A stretch of DNA of 7,574 nt. Origin: Accumulibacter sp. GTDB taxonomy: Bacteria > Pseudomonadota > Gammaproteobacteria > Burkholderiales > Rhodocyclaceae. This document shows, one piece after another, positions 1 to 6,901 of the stretch. Below the pieces are notes generated by a model. The model made no database searches. It worked only from the letters and a program-made list of their open reading frames with translations, and was not told the origin of the DNA. Location of the stretch: the NCBI GenBank assembly GCA_031276375.1, contig JAISNE010000334.1, positions 1-7,574 of the forward strand, in the 5' to 3' direction. A program made the position numbers and the translations under genes. Position 1 is the stretch's first letter. Every line of letters begins with the position of its first letter.

Positions 1-125
1 TGGCAAGCGGGATACTACGCCACGCGATGCGACGCTGTATAATGAAATATAGTTATAGCCGATTTTGCTCCGCGAGTCTGTCGGGCTTATCCCGTAAATC
101 GCCCACGCGGGAGGGATGAAGCGCG
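1..125. other. Non-coding left edge beyond the phoR terminator, with an AT-rich promoter-like patch
   Basis: I see no gene here. Positions 36-68 are strikingly AT-rich in a GC-rich region. The plus strand has a perfect TATAAT at 38-43 but no recognisable -35 at 16-18 bp spacing. The minus strand also has -10-like hexamers (TATAAC, TATATT) that could serve a leftward gene outside the window. A small CGGG-CTTAT-CCCG dyad lies at 81-93. An ATG at 116 follows GGGAGGG almost without spacing and opens a long frame antisense to phoR and phoB, which I judge to be a shadow. What the patch does is unresolved. Confidence 0.4.
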
Positions 126-149
126 AAAAAGCGAGTCCGCGACCCGCTT
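126..149 (-). terminator. Intrinsic terminator of the pst-pho operon
   Basis: Read on the minus strand, the arms AAGCGGGTC and GACTCGCTT pair over 9 bp (one G·U) around a 3-nt GCG loop. The last two T of the stem begin a run of five T, at 126-130 on the plus strand. This is the standard rho-independent layout. It starts about 36 nt past the phoR stop with no gene between, so it most likely ends the operon transcript. On the plus strand the same dyad is followed by only two T, so it should work in one direction only. Confidence 0.8.
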
Positions 150-184
150 CCGGGCGTTATCGTTATGATGCCTTGGGTATTACG

Positions 185-1576
185 TCACGGAATACCCGGC
201 GTTCGGGTCGTTCCTCGCCAACCCGGAAAGGCGGGCGTTTCCCGCAACCTGTATTCCGGAAATTCCGCCATGAAGCACGCGCCCTGTCCGGGGGCGCTGT
301 CGATGGTGAGGGTGGCGTCGTGGCGTTGCAGGACGTGCTTGACGATGGACAGGCCCAGGCCGGTGCCGCCAGTGGCGCTGGAGCGGGCGCTGTCGATGCG
401 GTAGAAGCGCTCGGTGAGCCTCGGGATGTGTTCGGGGGCGATGCCGGGGCCGCTGTCGCGCACGGAAAAGCAGGCGCCGCCGCCGGGTTGCGGTTCCCAG
501 TGGACTTCGATTTCGCCGCCGGGCGGGGTGTAGCGAATGGCGTTGTTGACCAGGTTGAAGAACGCGCTTTGCAACTCGGTCGCCGCGCCGGCGATTTCAC
601 CCGCCAGCGTGTCCGCGTCCGGAAAGCTGAGGCGCTGCGGCGCGTTTTCGCCGGTGGTGAGCGCGGACAGGGCGCGGGCATCGGCCTCGACCTGCTGGAA
701 CAGGGTCGGCACCGGCGTCCATTCCTTCAGGCCGGGCGGGGGGCTGCCTTCCAGACGGGAGAGCGTGAGCAGGTCGTCGACCAGGCAGCGCATGCGCTCG
801 GCCTGCCGCGCCATGCGGCGGAGGTATTCTTGCTGTTCGCCGACGGTGAGCGGCAGGGTTTGCAGGGTTTCGACGAAGCCCGCCAGCACGGTGAGCGGGG
901 TGCGGATTTCATGCGAGACGTTGGCGACGAATTCGCGCCGCATGGCTTCGGCCTGCTCGAATACGGTGATGTCCCGCGAGGTCATCAGCAGGCGGCCTTG
1001 TCCGTAGGGGCAGAGCAGCACGGACAGGCGCAGGGGATGCGCGGGGGTGCTGGCCGGGCTGGTCAGGATGACGGCGCTGTCGAAATTGCGCGCGCCGATG
1101 TGCGCGACGAAGGCGGGATCGCGCAAGAGGTGCGTGACCGACTGGGCAATGTCGCGCCGGGCGTCCAGGCCGAAGTGCTGGCAGGCCGTGCGGTTGCACC
1201 ATTCGATGCGGGCTTGCCGGTCGAGGACGATCACGCCGTTCGGCGAGGCTTGCAGACCGGCCTGGAGGTTTTCCAGGCGGGTTTCGCTTTCCCGCAGCAG
1301 GCGAAATTGCTGGCGCAGCAGGCGGGAGACGCGCTCTTCCGCTTCGCGCCACGCTCCGGACAGGCGGCGCGGCGACTCGTCCGGCGTTTCGTACAGGCGC
1401 CGCAGCCAGTCCAGAAAGCGCAGGAAGCACCAGGTGTCCCACACCAGCCAGGCGCCGCCTCCCAGGACGGCGCCGACACTCGCGGCGAAGACGGTGTTCC
1501 TGAACAGGATGGCGATGGCCGCGCCCGCGCTCATGAAAAGAAACAGGACGGTCAAGCGGGAAAACAGGCAAAACAC
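185..1576 (-). CDS. phoR: Phosphate-regulon sensor histidine kinase PhoR
   Basis: This 463-residue membrane histidine kinase is expected to phosphorylate PhoB when phosphate is scarce. Two hydrophobic segments (about 5-25 and 28-50) have almost no periplasmic loop, as is typical of PhoR, which senses through the Pst transporter and PhoU rather than by binding a periplasmic ligand. A linker and PAS domain follow (about 100-205). The H-box SHEIRTPL carries the phospho-accepting His222. The ATP-binding domain has the N-box NLVNNAIRYT (341-350), G1 DSGPGI (374-379), F-box LTERFYRID (387-395) and G2 GGTGLGLS (403-410). The start is a GTG 6 nt after the phoB stop. The next in-frame Met (residue 15) would cut the first membrane segment in half, so GTG is preferred. 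The ribosome site is weak (AAGG about 14 nt upstream), so translation may be coupled to phoB. About 20 C-terminal residues beyond the kinase fold are unassigned. Confidence 0.96.
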   Translation of the reverse strand: MFCLFSRLTVLFLFMSAGAAIAILFRNTVFAASVGAVLGGGAWLVWDTWCFLRFLDWLRRLYETPDESPRRLSGAWREAEERVSRLLRQQFRLLRESETRLENLQAGLQASPNGVIVLDRQARIEWCNRTACQHFGLDARRDIAQSVTHLLRDPAFVAHIGARNFDSAVILTSPASTPAHPLRLSVLLCPYGQGRLLMTSRDITVFEQAEAMRREFVANVSHEIRTPLTVLAGFVETLQTLPLTVGEQQEYLRRMARQAERMRCLVDDLLTLSRLEGSPPPGLKEWTPVPTLFQQVEADARALSALTTGENAPQRLSFPDADTLAGEIAGAATELQSAFFNLVNNAIRYTPPGGEIEVHWEPQPGGGACFSVRDSGPGIAPEHIPRLTERFYRIDSARSSATGGTGLGLSIVKHVLQRHDATLTIDSAPGQGACFMAEFPEYRLRETPAFPGWRGTTRTPGIP

Positions 1577-1582
1577 GGAACT

Positions 1583-2293
1583 TCAGCCACCTTGTTTCGC
1601 CGTCAGGCGGTATCCCGCGCCGCGCACGGTTTCGACCATGTCGCCGGCGTCCATCAGGGCATCGCGCAGGCGCTTGACGTGTACATCGACGGTGCGTTCT
1701 TCGATGAACGTTTGCCGTCCCCAGACTTCGTCGAGCAATTGGGCGCGGCTGTAGATGCGTTCCGGATACCGCATCAGGCAGTGCAGGAGGCGCAGTTCGG
1801 TGGGGCCGAGCTTGCGCTCCTCGCCGCGGTAGCGGACGCAAAGCTGTTCCATGTCGAGCGACAGCGCGCCGACGGTGATTTCACCCGCCAGCCGGTCGGG
1901 CGCGCGGCGGCGCAGGACGGCGTGGATGCGGGCAATGAGTTCCCTGGGGGAAAAGGGTTTGGTGATGTAGTCGTCCGCGCCGCTGTTCAATCCGGCCAGC
2001 TTGTCGGCTTCTTCGCTTTTGGCGGTCAGCATGATGATCGGCACGTCGCGCGTGTGCGGGGCGGCGCGCCACTTGCGCGCCAGCTCCAGCCCGCTCTGGC
2101 GCCCGGGCAGCATCCAGTCGAGCAGAACGAGATCCGGCGCGGCTTCGTCCAGCGCCCGCTGGGCGGCGGGGCCGTCGGCGGCCACGGCGGCGTCGAATCC
2201 GCCGTGGCGCAGATTGACCAGGAGCAATTCGGCGATGTCGGGCTGATCCTCGACCACCAGGACGCGGGGTTTCAGCGAAAGCGCGGCGGCCAT
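1583..2293 (-). CDS. phoB: Phosphate-regulon response regulator PhoB
   Basis: This 236-residue OmpR/PhoB-family regulator, when phosphorylated by PhoR, binds Pho boxes as a dimer and activates phosphate-starvation genes. The receiver domain (about 9-128) has the acidic pair Glu15-Asp16, phospho-acceptor Asp59 in LLDWMLPG, Thr90 and Lys112 in TKPF. The winged-helix DNA-binding domain (about 135-232) contains the recognition-helix stretch RTVDVHVKRLR (200-210) and the wing RGAGYRL (224-230). Its length is close to the usual 229 residues. The ATG lies 16 nt after phoU. An AGGGA directly after the phoU stop is the only visible ribosome site and is rather far (12 nt) from the start. Co-transcription with phoR and with the Pho-box-driven pst genes implies autoregulation. 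Confidence 0.97.
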   Translation of the reverse strand: MAAALSLKPRVLVVEDQPDIAELLLVNLRHGGFDAAVAADGPAAQRALDEAAPDLVLLDWMLPGRQSGLELARKWRAAPHTRDVPIIMLTAKSEEADKLAGLNSGADDYITKPFSPRELIARIHAVLRRRAPDRLAGEITVGALSLDMEQLCVRYRGEERKLGPTELRLLHCLMRYPERIYSRAQLLDEVWGRQTFIEERTVDVHVKRLRDALMDAGDMVETVRGAGYRLTAKQGG

Positions 2294-2309
2294 GGCGAGG
2301 TTTTTTCCC

Positions 2310-3011
2310 TCAGTGGACGATCGATTCGACGTGCGCCAGCGAGCTGTGCCGCACGTCGGTTCCCTTGACGATGTAGATGATGAACTCGGCGATATTCTTG
2401 GCGTGGTCGCCGATGCGCTCGATGGCCTTGGCCAGGAACAGCAGATTCAGGCTGTCGCCGATGGTGCGCGGGTCTTCCATCATGTAGGTGACGAGCTTGC
2501 GCGTGAACCCCTTGAATTCCTGGTCGATCTGGTCGTCTTCCTTGAGGATGGAGACGACGGCGTCCAGGTCGAGGCGCGCGAAAGCGTCCAGCGCGCGCCG
2601 GATGAGCGTGACGGCCAGATGGGAGGCCAGGCGCAGGTCGCCGATGGGCATCTTGCGGGCATCGCTGCTTTCGACGATGGACTTGACCTGGCGCGCGATC
2701 TTGTTGGCCTCGTCGCCGACGCGCTCCAGGTTGGTGGTGATCTTCGAGATCGCCAGCAGCAGGCGCAAATCGCGGGCCGCGGGCTGCCGCCGCGCGATGA
2801 TGGCGGTCAGGGCGTGGTCGATGGCGACTTCCATCATGTCCACCCGATCCTCGGCCTTCATGACTTCTTCGGCCAGCGGGACGGAAAACTGCGCCAGCGC
2901 CTGGATGGCCTTCTGGATCTGGATTTCGACCAGCCCGCCCATTTCCATCAATTGCGTGGAAACACTGTTGAGGTCGCTGTCGAACTGGGAGGAGAGATGT
3001 TTTTCGCTCAT
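2310..3011 (-). CDS. phoU: Phosphate signalling protein PhoU
   Basis: This 233-residue cytoplasmic protein is made of two PhoU three-helix repeats. In the family it links the Pst transporter to PhoR, damping PhoR kinase activity and phosphate uptake when phosphate is plentiful. Both metal-binding repeat signatures are visible: acidic stretch AEDRVDMMEVAID (53-65) with LERVGDEANKIA (95-106) in the first, and KEDDQIDQEF (157-166) with IERIGDHAKNIAEF (197-210) in the second. Its length is normal for the family. It starts 6 nt after the pstB stop, with the ribosome site lying over that stop codon. This is its usual place at the end of pstSCAB. Here phoB follows directly, unlike E. coli, where phoBR is elsewhere. 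Confidence 0.97.
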   Translation of the reverse strand: MSEKHLSSQFDSDLNSVSTQLMEMGGLVEIQIQKAIQALAQFSVPLAEEVMKAEDRVDMMEVAIDHALTAIIARRQPAARDLRLLLAISKITTNLERVGDEANKIARQVKSIVESSDARKMPIGDLRLASHLAVTLIRRALDAFARLDLDAVVSILKEDDQIDQEFKGFTRKLVTYMMEDPRTIGDSLNLLFLAKAIERIGDHAKNIAEFIIYIVKGTDVRHSSLAHVESIVH

Positions 3012-3015
3012 GGCG

Positions 3016-3019
3016 TCCT
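3016..3019 (-). promoter_or_regulatory. phoU ribosome binding site overlapping the pstB stop
   Basis: On the minus strand the pstB stop TAG runs into AGGA, followed by CGCC and the phoU ATG at 3011. The overlap of stop codon and ribosome site suggests that ribosomes finishing pstB can re-initiate on phoU. Confidence 0.55.
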
Positions 3020-3794
3020 AGCCGAAACGGCCGGTGATGTAGTCTTCAGTTTCCTGCCGACCGGGTTTGAGGAACATCTGGTTGGTCTCGCCGAACTCCA
3101 CGAGATCGCCCAGATACATGTAGGCGGTGTAATCGCTGCAACGGGCCGCTTGCTGCATGTTGTGGGTAACGATGATGACCGTGTAATCCGCTTTCAGTTC
3201 CGCGATCAATTCTTCGACGCGCGCGGTGGAAATCGGGTCGAGCGCGGAACACGGTTCGTCGAGGAGCAAAATCTCCGGCTTGATGGCGATGCCGCGCGCG
3301 ATGCACAGCCGCTGCTGCTGCCCGCCCGAAAGGCTGGCGCCGCTTTGTTGCAGTTTGTCCTTGACTTCTTCCCAGAGCGCCGCCTTTTTCAAGGCCCATT
3401 CCACGCGCTCTTCCATGTCGATGCGGGAAAGGTTTTCAAACAGTTTCACCCCGAAGGTGATGTTGTCGAAAATCGACATCGGGAATGGCGTGGGCTTCTG
3501 GAACACCATGCCGACGCGGGCGCGGATCAGCGCCACGTCCTGTTTGAAATCCAGCAGGTCTTCGCCGTCGAGCAGGATGCTGCCCTCGGCGCGCTGCTCC
3601 GGGTAAAGCTCGAACATCCGGTTGAAAGTGCGCAGCAGCGTGGATTTGCCGCAGCCGGACGGGCCGATGAACGCGGTGACGCGATTGGCCGGAATGTCGA
3701 GACTGATGCTGTTGAGCGCCCGGAATTTGCCGTAATAAAAGTTCAAATCCTTGACGGACAGCTTGATTGGCGGAGAGTCGTTCGAGTCGGTCAT
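3018..3794 (-). CDS. pstB: Phosphate ABC transporter ATP-binding protein PstB
   Basis: This 258-residue ATPase powers phosphate import through PstC-PstA on the inner face of the cytoplasmic membrane. All ABC motifs are intact: Walker [10 protein letters not shown] (44-52), Q-loop Gln99 in [13 protein letters not shown], signature LSGGQQQR (155-162), Walker [13 protein letters not shown] (175-186) and switch His211 in VTHN. The KPTPFPMSI stretch after the Q-loop is typical of PstB rather than other ABC ATPases. The chosen ATG at 3794 overlaps the pstA stop as ATGA and gives the standard length and N-terminus. The reading frame stays open far upstream inside pstA, but that extension has no family resemblance. 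No strong ribosome site is visible, so initiation probably depends on coupling to pstA. Confidence 0.98.
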   Translation of the reverse strand: MTDSNDSPPIKLSVKDLNFYYGKFRALNSISLDIPANRVTAFIGPSGCGKSTLLRTFNRMFELYPEQRAEGSILLDGEDLLDFKQDVALIRARVGMVFQKPTPFPMSIFDNITFGVKLFENLSRIDMEERVEWALKKAALWEEVKDKLQQSGASLSGGQQQRLCIARGIAIKPEILLLDEPCSALDPISTARVEELIAELKADYTVIIVTHNMQQAARCSDYTAYMYLGDLVEFGETNQMFLKPGRQETEDYITGRFG

Positions 3795-4660
3795 GATGAG
3801 AATCTGCGTGAAAGAAAGCGCGCCAGCACATTGAGTCCCAGCACGATCATGGTAATCAGAAAGACCCCGCCCCACGCCAGATGCTGCCAGTTTTCGTAAG
3901 GACTCATGGCGAATTGCAGGATGGTGACCGGCAGGTTGGCGGTGGGGCCGTCGAGACCGGTCGACCAGAACTGGTTGTTCAGGGCGGTGAAAAGCAGCGG
4001 CGCGGTTTCGCCGAAAATGCGCGCCACGGCCAGCAGCACGCCGGTCAGCACGCCGGATAACGACGCGGCGAGCGTGACGCGGGTGACGACTTTCCATTTT
4101 GGCGCGCCCAATGCGTAGGCGGCCTCGCGCAGACCGGACGGAACCAGCGTCAGCATGTTCTCGGTGGTGCGAATGACCACCGGAACGACGATGAACGCCA
4201 GCGCCACCGCGCCGGCCCAGCCGGAAAACTGCTGGAAGCGCGCGACCATCACCGCGTAAATGAACAGGCCGATGATGATCGACGGCGCGGAAAGCAAAAG
4301 ATCGTTGACGAAGCGGATGATGGCGTTCAGCCGGCTGCCCGGATTGTATTCGGCCAGGCAGATGCCGGACAGAACGCCAATCGGCGTGCCGATGAAAGTC
4401 GCCAGCGTCACCATCAAGAGAGAACCCCAGATGGCGTTCGCCAGTCCGCCCTCGCCGGGCGGCTCGTTGGGCGGCGGCGTGTTTTCGGTGATGAACGACA
4501 CGCTCAGGCTTTCGAAGCCAAGGCGCAGGGTTTCCCACAAGATCCACGCCAGCCAGAACATGCCGAACACCATCGCGGCGAGCGCCAGCGTCAGCGCGAC
4601 CTGGTTGACGCGCTTGCGGCGGACGAAGCGCGCCATGCGCGCGGCATCGTAGGTCATCAT
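3791..4660 (-). CDS. pstA: Phosphate ABC transporter permease PstA
   Basis: This 289-residue inner-membrane subunit pairs with PstC to form the phosphate channel. About six hydrophobic segments can be placed near 19-43, 75-103, 111-140, 146-165, 200-226 and 262-284. The cytoplasmic coupling-helix (EAA) motif that contacts PstB is [12 protein letters not shown] (178-189). The ATG at 4660 sits in ATGATGA, overlapping the pstC stop by 4 nt, with AAGGA 8 nt upstream; a second ATG follows directly. The frame stays open well into pstC, but the upstream translation is arginine- and glycine-rich and unlike PstA, so the longer version is rejected. The pair PstA/PstC is told apart by gene order and by the FITENTPPP region (56-64) seen in PstA proteins. 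Confidence 0.97.
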   Translation of the reverse strand: MMTYDAARMARFVRRKRVNQVALTLALAAMVFGMFWLAWILWETLRLGFESLSVSFITENTPPPNEPPGEGGLANAIWGSLLMVTLATFIGTPIGVLSGICLAEYNPGSRLNAIIRFVNDLLLSAPSIIIGLFIYAVMVARFQQFSGWAGAVALAFIVVPVVIRTTENMLTLVPSGLREAAYALGAPKWKVVTRVTLAASLSGVLTGVLLAVARIFGETAPLLFTALNNQFWSTGLDGPTANLPVTILQFAMSPYENWQHLAWGGVFLITMIVLGLNVLARFLSRRFSS

Positions 4661-5712
4661 GTCCGCTTTCCTTCGTTCTTTTGCAGGCGCTGGAGCAGCA
4701 GCCGGGAAAAGACCAGTACCGTGAAAGTAATCAGGAACAGCACCAGCCCCAGATAGATCAGCGCCGCCTGGTGCAGGCCCGGCGCGGCTTCGGCGAATTC
4801 GTTGGCGAGCGCGGAAGTGATGCTGTTCGCCGCCTCGAACAGGGAAGCGGAATTCAACTGGTTCATGTTGCCGATGACGAAAGTCACCGCCATCGTCTCG
4901 CCCAGCGCGCGCCCCAGTCCCAGCATGATGCCGCCCAGCACGCCCGTCTTGGTGTAAGGCAGCACGATGCGCCAGCTCACTTCCCAGGTCGTCGAGCCGA
5001 GACCATACGCCGATTCCTTGAGCAGCGGCGGCGTCACCTCGAAAACGTCGCGCATCACCGAAGCGATGAAGGGAATGATCATGATCGACAGGATGATCCC
5101 GGCGGACAAAATGCCAATGCCCACCGGCGGGCCGGACACCAGCGCCCCGAACACCGGCACGTCGCCAAGGAGCGATTGCAGCGGCTGCTGCACGTAGCGC
5201 GCCAGCACCGGGCCGAACACCATCAGCCCCCACATGCCATACACAATGGACGGCACGGCCGCCAGCAGCTCGATGGCCGTCCCGAGCGGGCGCTTGAGCC
5301 ATGCCGGCGCGAGTTCGGTCAGGAAAAGCGCGATACCGAAGCTGATCGGCACCGCGATCAACAACGCAATCGCCGAAGTAATCAGCGTGCCGTAAATCAT
5401 CACCAGCCCGCCAAAATCCTGGCGCACCGGGTCCCATGCGGCGTGAACCAGGAATCCGGGGCCGAACTCGCGGATCGCCGGCCACGCGCCGACGATCAGC
5501 GACAAAATGATCCCGAGCAGCGAGACCAGGGTGAACAACGCCGCGCCGCGCGCCAGCAGACCGAACAGGCGATCCGCCAGCCTGTTCGGCAACCAGCGGC
5601 GGCGCGGCGCGGCGGAACCTTGATCGTGGAGGGGGAACACGGCGACACCCATCATCGGAGGCAACTCATCGTCCGCCATGATAACAGGCCGTGTATCCGC
5701 CGCGCGCATCAT
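4657..5712 (-). CDS. pstC: Phosphate ABC transporter permease PstC
   Basis: This 351-residue inner-membrane permease is the partner of PstA. Hydrophobic segments lie near 57-78, 104-133, 145-172, 196-222, 255-282 and 315-340. The EAA-type coupling motif [14 protein letters not shown] (232-245) is followed by the conserved [10 protein letters not shown] (267-276). The start at 5712 shares one base with the pstS stop (TGATG) and has AAGGTGA just upstream; the next codon is also ATG, so 5709 is possible. About 55 residues precede the first membrane segment, more than in E. coli PstC. Later Met codons (residues 12, 20, 21) have no ribosome site. An ATG at 5760, inside pstS, would be an even longer and less likely start. 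Confidence 0.96.
   Translation of the reverse strand: MMRAADTRPVIMADDELPPMMGVAVFPLHDQGSAAPRRRWLPNRLADRLFGLLARGAALFTLVSLLGIILSLIVGAWPAIREFGPGFLVHAAWDPVRQDFGGLVMIYGTLITSAIALLIAVPISFGIALFLTELAPAWLKRPLGTAIELLAAVPSIVYGMWGLMVFGPVLARYVQQPLQSLLGDVPVFGALVSGPPVGIGILSAGIILSIMIIPFIASVMRDVFEVTPPLLKESAYGLGSTTWEVSWRIVLPYTKTGVLGGIMLGLGRALGETMAVTFVIGNMNQLNSASLFEAANSITSALANEFAEAAPGLHQAALIYLGLVLFLITFTVLVFSRLLLQRLQKNEGKRT
4669..4673 (-). promoter_or_regulatory. pstA ribosome binding site
   Basis: AAGGA on the minus strand, inside the last codons of pstC, is 8 nt before the ATG at 4660. It fixes the pstA start within an otherwise open upstream frame. Confidence 0.7.
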
Positions 5713-6767
5713 CACTTCACCTTGATCGGCGCGCCCGAGGCGTCGGCGACCGCCTGCCACGAACGGATGACCGTATCCTTGACGCTTTGCGGCATCGGAA
5801 TGTAGTCGAGCTCCTGGGCCTGCGCATCGCCCTTTTCATAAGCCCACTTGAAAAACGCCAGCGACGCGGCGGCCTGGGCGGGCTTGTCCTGAACCTTGTG
5901 CATCAGGATGAACGTCGCCGAAGTGATCGGCCACGCCTCGTCGCCCGGCTGGTTGGTCAAAATCTGGTAAAAGCTCTTGTTCCACTCCGCGCCCGCGGCG
6001 GCGGCCTTGAACGTGGCTTCCGACGGCTGGACGAAACGGCCCGCGCCGTTTTGCAGTTGCGTGTGCGGCAATCCGGTCCTGCGCGCGTAGGCGAATTCGA
6101 CATAGCCGATCGCGCCGGGCAAACGCCCGACCAGCGCCGCGACGCCTTCGTTGCCCTTGCCGCCGAGACCGACCGGCCAATTGACCGCCGTGCCCACGCC
6201 GACCTTGCTCTTCCATTCGGCGTTGACCGCGCTCAGATAGTGCGTGAAAGCGAAACTGGTGCCCGAACCATCGGCGCGGCGAACCACCGCGATGGGTTCC
6301 TCCGGCAGCGCCACGCCGGAATTGAGCGCCACCAGCGCCGGATCGTTCCAGGAGGTGATCTTGCCCAGATAGATATCGCCCAGCACCTGCCCGTTGAGCT
6401 TGAGCGCGCCCGGCGCGATGCCCTTGAGATTGACGACGGCGACGATGCCGCCGATCACCGTCGGAAACTGGATCAATCCCTTTTTCTGCAATTCCTCATC
6501 CTTGAGCGGCGCGTCCGAGGCGCCGAAATCCACCGTTTTCGCCTCGACCTGCTTCAACCCCGCGCTGGAGCCCACCGACTGATAATTGATGCGGTGCCCC
6601 GTCTCCTTGTTGTATTGCGCCGCCCATTTGGTATAAAGCGGCGCGGGAAAACTCGCTCCGGCCCCGGTCACATCGCTTGCCTTGTCCTGCGCCTGAGCGA
6701 CACCGGCCAACCCGACCGACGCCAGACACAGCGCCGCGATCAATTGTTTCACGTCTCGTTTCATCAT
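5712..6767 (-). CDS. pstS: Periplasmic phosphate-binding protein PstS
   Basis: This 351-residue high-affinity phosphate receptor delivers phosphate to PstC-PstA. An N-terminal signal peptide has a basic start (MMKRDVK), a hydrophobic core and an AQA signal-peptidase site, with predicted cleavage after residue 26; there is no lipobox. Phosphate-binding positions follow the PstS pattern: [11 protein letters not shown] (35-45), GSSAG (66-70), Asp85 in FGASDAPL, and Arg164 with Ser168-Gly169-Thr170 in RADGSGTS. The length is normal. The first of two tandem ATG codons is preferred because GAGGAAG lies 6 nt upstream. As the first gene after the Pho box, it should be the most strongly induced product on phosphate starvation. 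Its stop overlaps the pstC start by one base. Confidence 0.98.
   Translation of the reverse strand: MMKRDVKQLIAALCLASVGLAGVAQAQDKASDVTGAGASFPAPLYTKWAAQYNKETGHRINYQSVGSSAGLKQVEAKTVDFGASDAPLKDEELQKKGLIQFPTVIGGIVAVVNLKGIAPGALKLNGQVLGDIYLGKITSWNDPALVALNSGVALPEEPIAVVRRADGSGTSFAFTHYLSAVNAEWKSKVGVGTAVNWPVGLGGKGNEGVAALVGRLPGAIGYVEFAYARRTGLPHTQLQNGAGRFVQPSEATFKAAAAGAEWNKSFYQILTNQPGDEAWPITSATFILMHKVQDKPAQAAASLAFFKWAYEKGDAQAQELDYIPMPQSVKDTVIRSWQAVADASGAPIKVK
5717..5723 (-). promoter_or_regulatory. pstC ribosome binding site within the end of pstS
   Basis: AAGGTGA on the minus strand encodes the last residues of PstS and lies 4 nt before the ATG at 5712 and 7 nt before the ATG at 5709. It supports one of these tandem starts over the upstream ATG at 5760 and over the downstream Met codons. 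Confidence 0.65.
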
Positions 6768-6773
6768 TTCCGT

Positions 6774-6780
6774 CTTCCTC
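6774..6780 (-). promoter_or_regulatory. pstS ribosome binding site
   Basis: GAGGAAG on the minus strand is 6 nt before the ATG at 6767 and 9 nt before the second ATG at 6764. It is the strongest Shine-Dalgarno match in the operon, in keeping with PstS being needed in excess over the membrane subunits. Confidence 0.75.
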
Positions 6781-6801
6781 TGTTGTTAAATGGCGAGCAT
6801 C

Positions 6802-6807
6802 ACTTTA
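6802..6807 (-). promoter_or_regulatory. Putative -10 element of the pstS promoter
   Basis: TAAAGT on the minus strand matches four of six bases of TATAAT. Exactly 10 nt separate it from the second CTGTCAC heptamer of the Pho box, which fits a PhoB-activated sigma-70 promoter where the box replaces the -35. There is no good independent -35. This predicts a leader of very roughly 30 nt. Confidence 0.55.
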
Positions 6808-6815
6808 GGACGGAT

Positions 6816-6835
6816 TTGTGACAGGACGATGACAG
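6816..6835 (-). promoter_or_regulatory. Pho box (PhoB operator) of the pst-pho operon
   Basis: On the minus strand this reads CTGTCAT-CGTC-CTGTCAC-AA. Both heptamers match the known PhoB half-site consensus at every position, with the canonical 11-bp repeat period. It lies 48 nt before the pstS ATG, in the direction of transcription, and the operon encodes PhoB itself. A weaker third 11-bp unit (CCGTCCTAAAG) follows in phase and runs into the -10. Confidence 0.93.
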
Positions 6836-6901
6836 CGCATGGCCGAACGATCAAGTTCCCCCAGGCATGTCATCGGGCCGGACTGTATCTGGCTGGACAG
6901 G

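Noticed and set aside
116..2368. A 750-codon open frame on the plus strand opposite phoR and phoB, preceded by GGGAGGG
   Set aside because: Its codons are in exact register with phoR and phoB codons, so it stays open simply because the sense genes avoid TTA, CTA and TCA codons, as GC-rich genes do. The translation is rich in Ala, Gly, Arg, Gln and Asp with no family features, and phoR and phoB are complete on the other strand.
2292..3899. A 535-codon plus-strand frame opposite phoU and pstB
   Set aside because: It has the same in-register antisense cause. It spans two well-supported genes and shows no recognisable domain.
3791..5485. A 564-codon minus-strand frame that would fuse extra sequence onto PstA, and a 509-codon frame (3018-4547) doing the same for PstB
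   Set aside because: The upstream parts are out-of-frame readings of pstC and pstA. The ATGA overlaps and family-standard N-termini place the true starts at 4660 and 3794.
4681..6821. Plus-strand frames of about 375 codons opposite pstC (4681-5805) and pstS (5691-6821)
   Set aside because: Both are in codon register with the sense genes; their translations are Arg/Gln/His-rich, with no family features.
6882..6900. A CTGT...ACAG stretch considered as a second upstream Pho box
   Set aside because: Only the first heptamer is near consensus (CTGTCCA on the minus strand); the second unit at 11-bp spacing (GATACAG) does not match.
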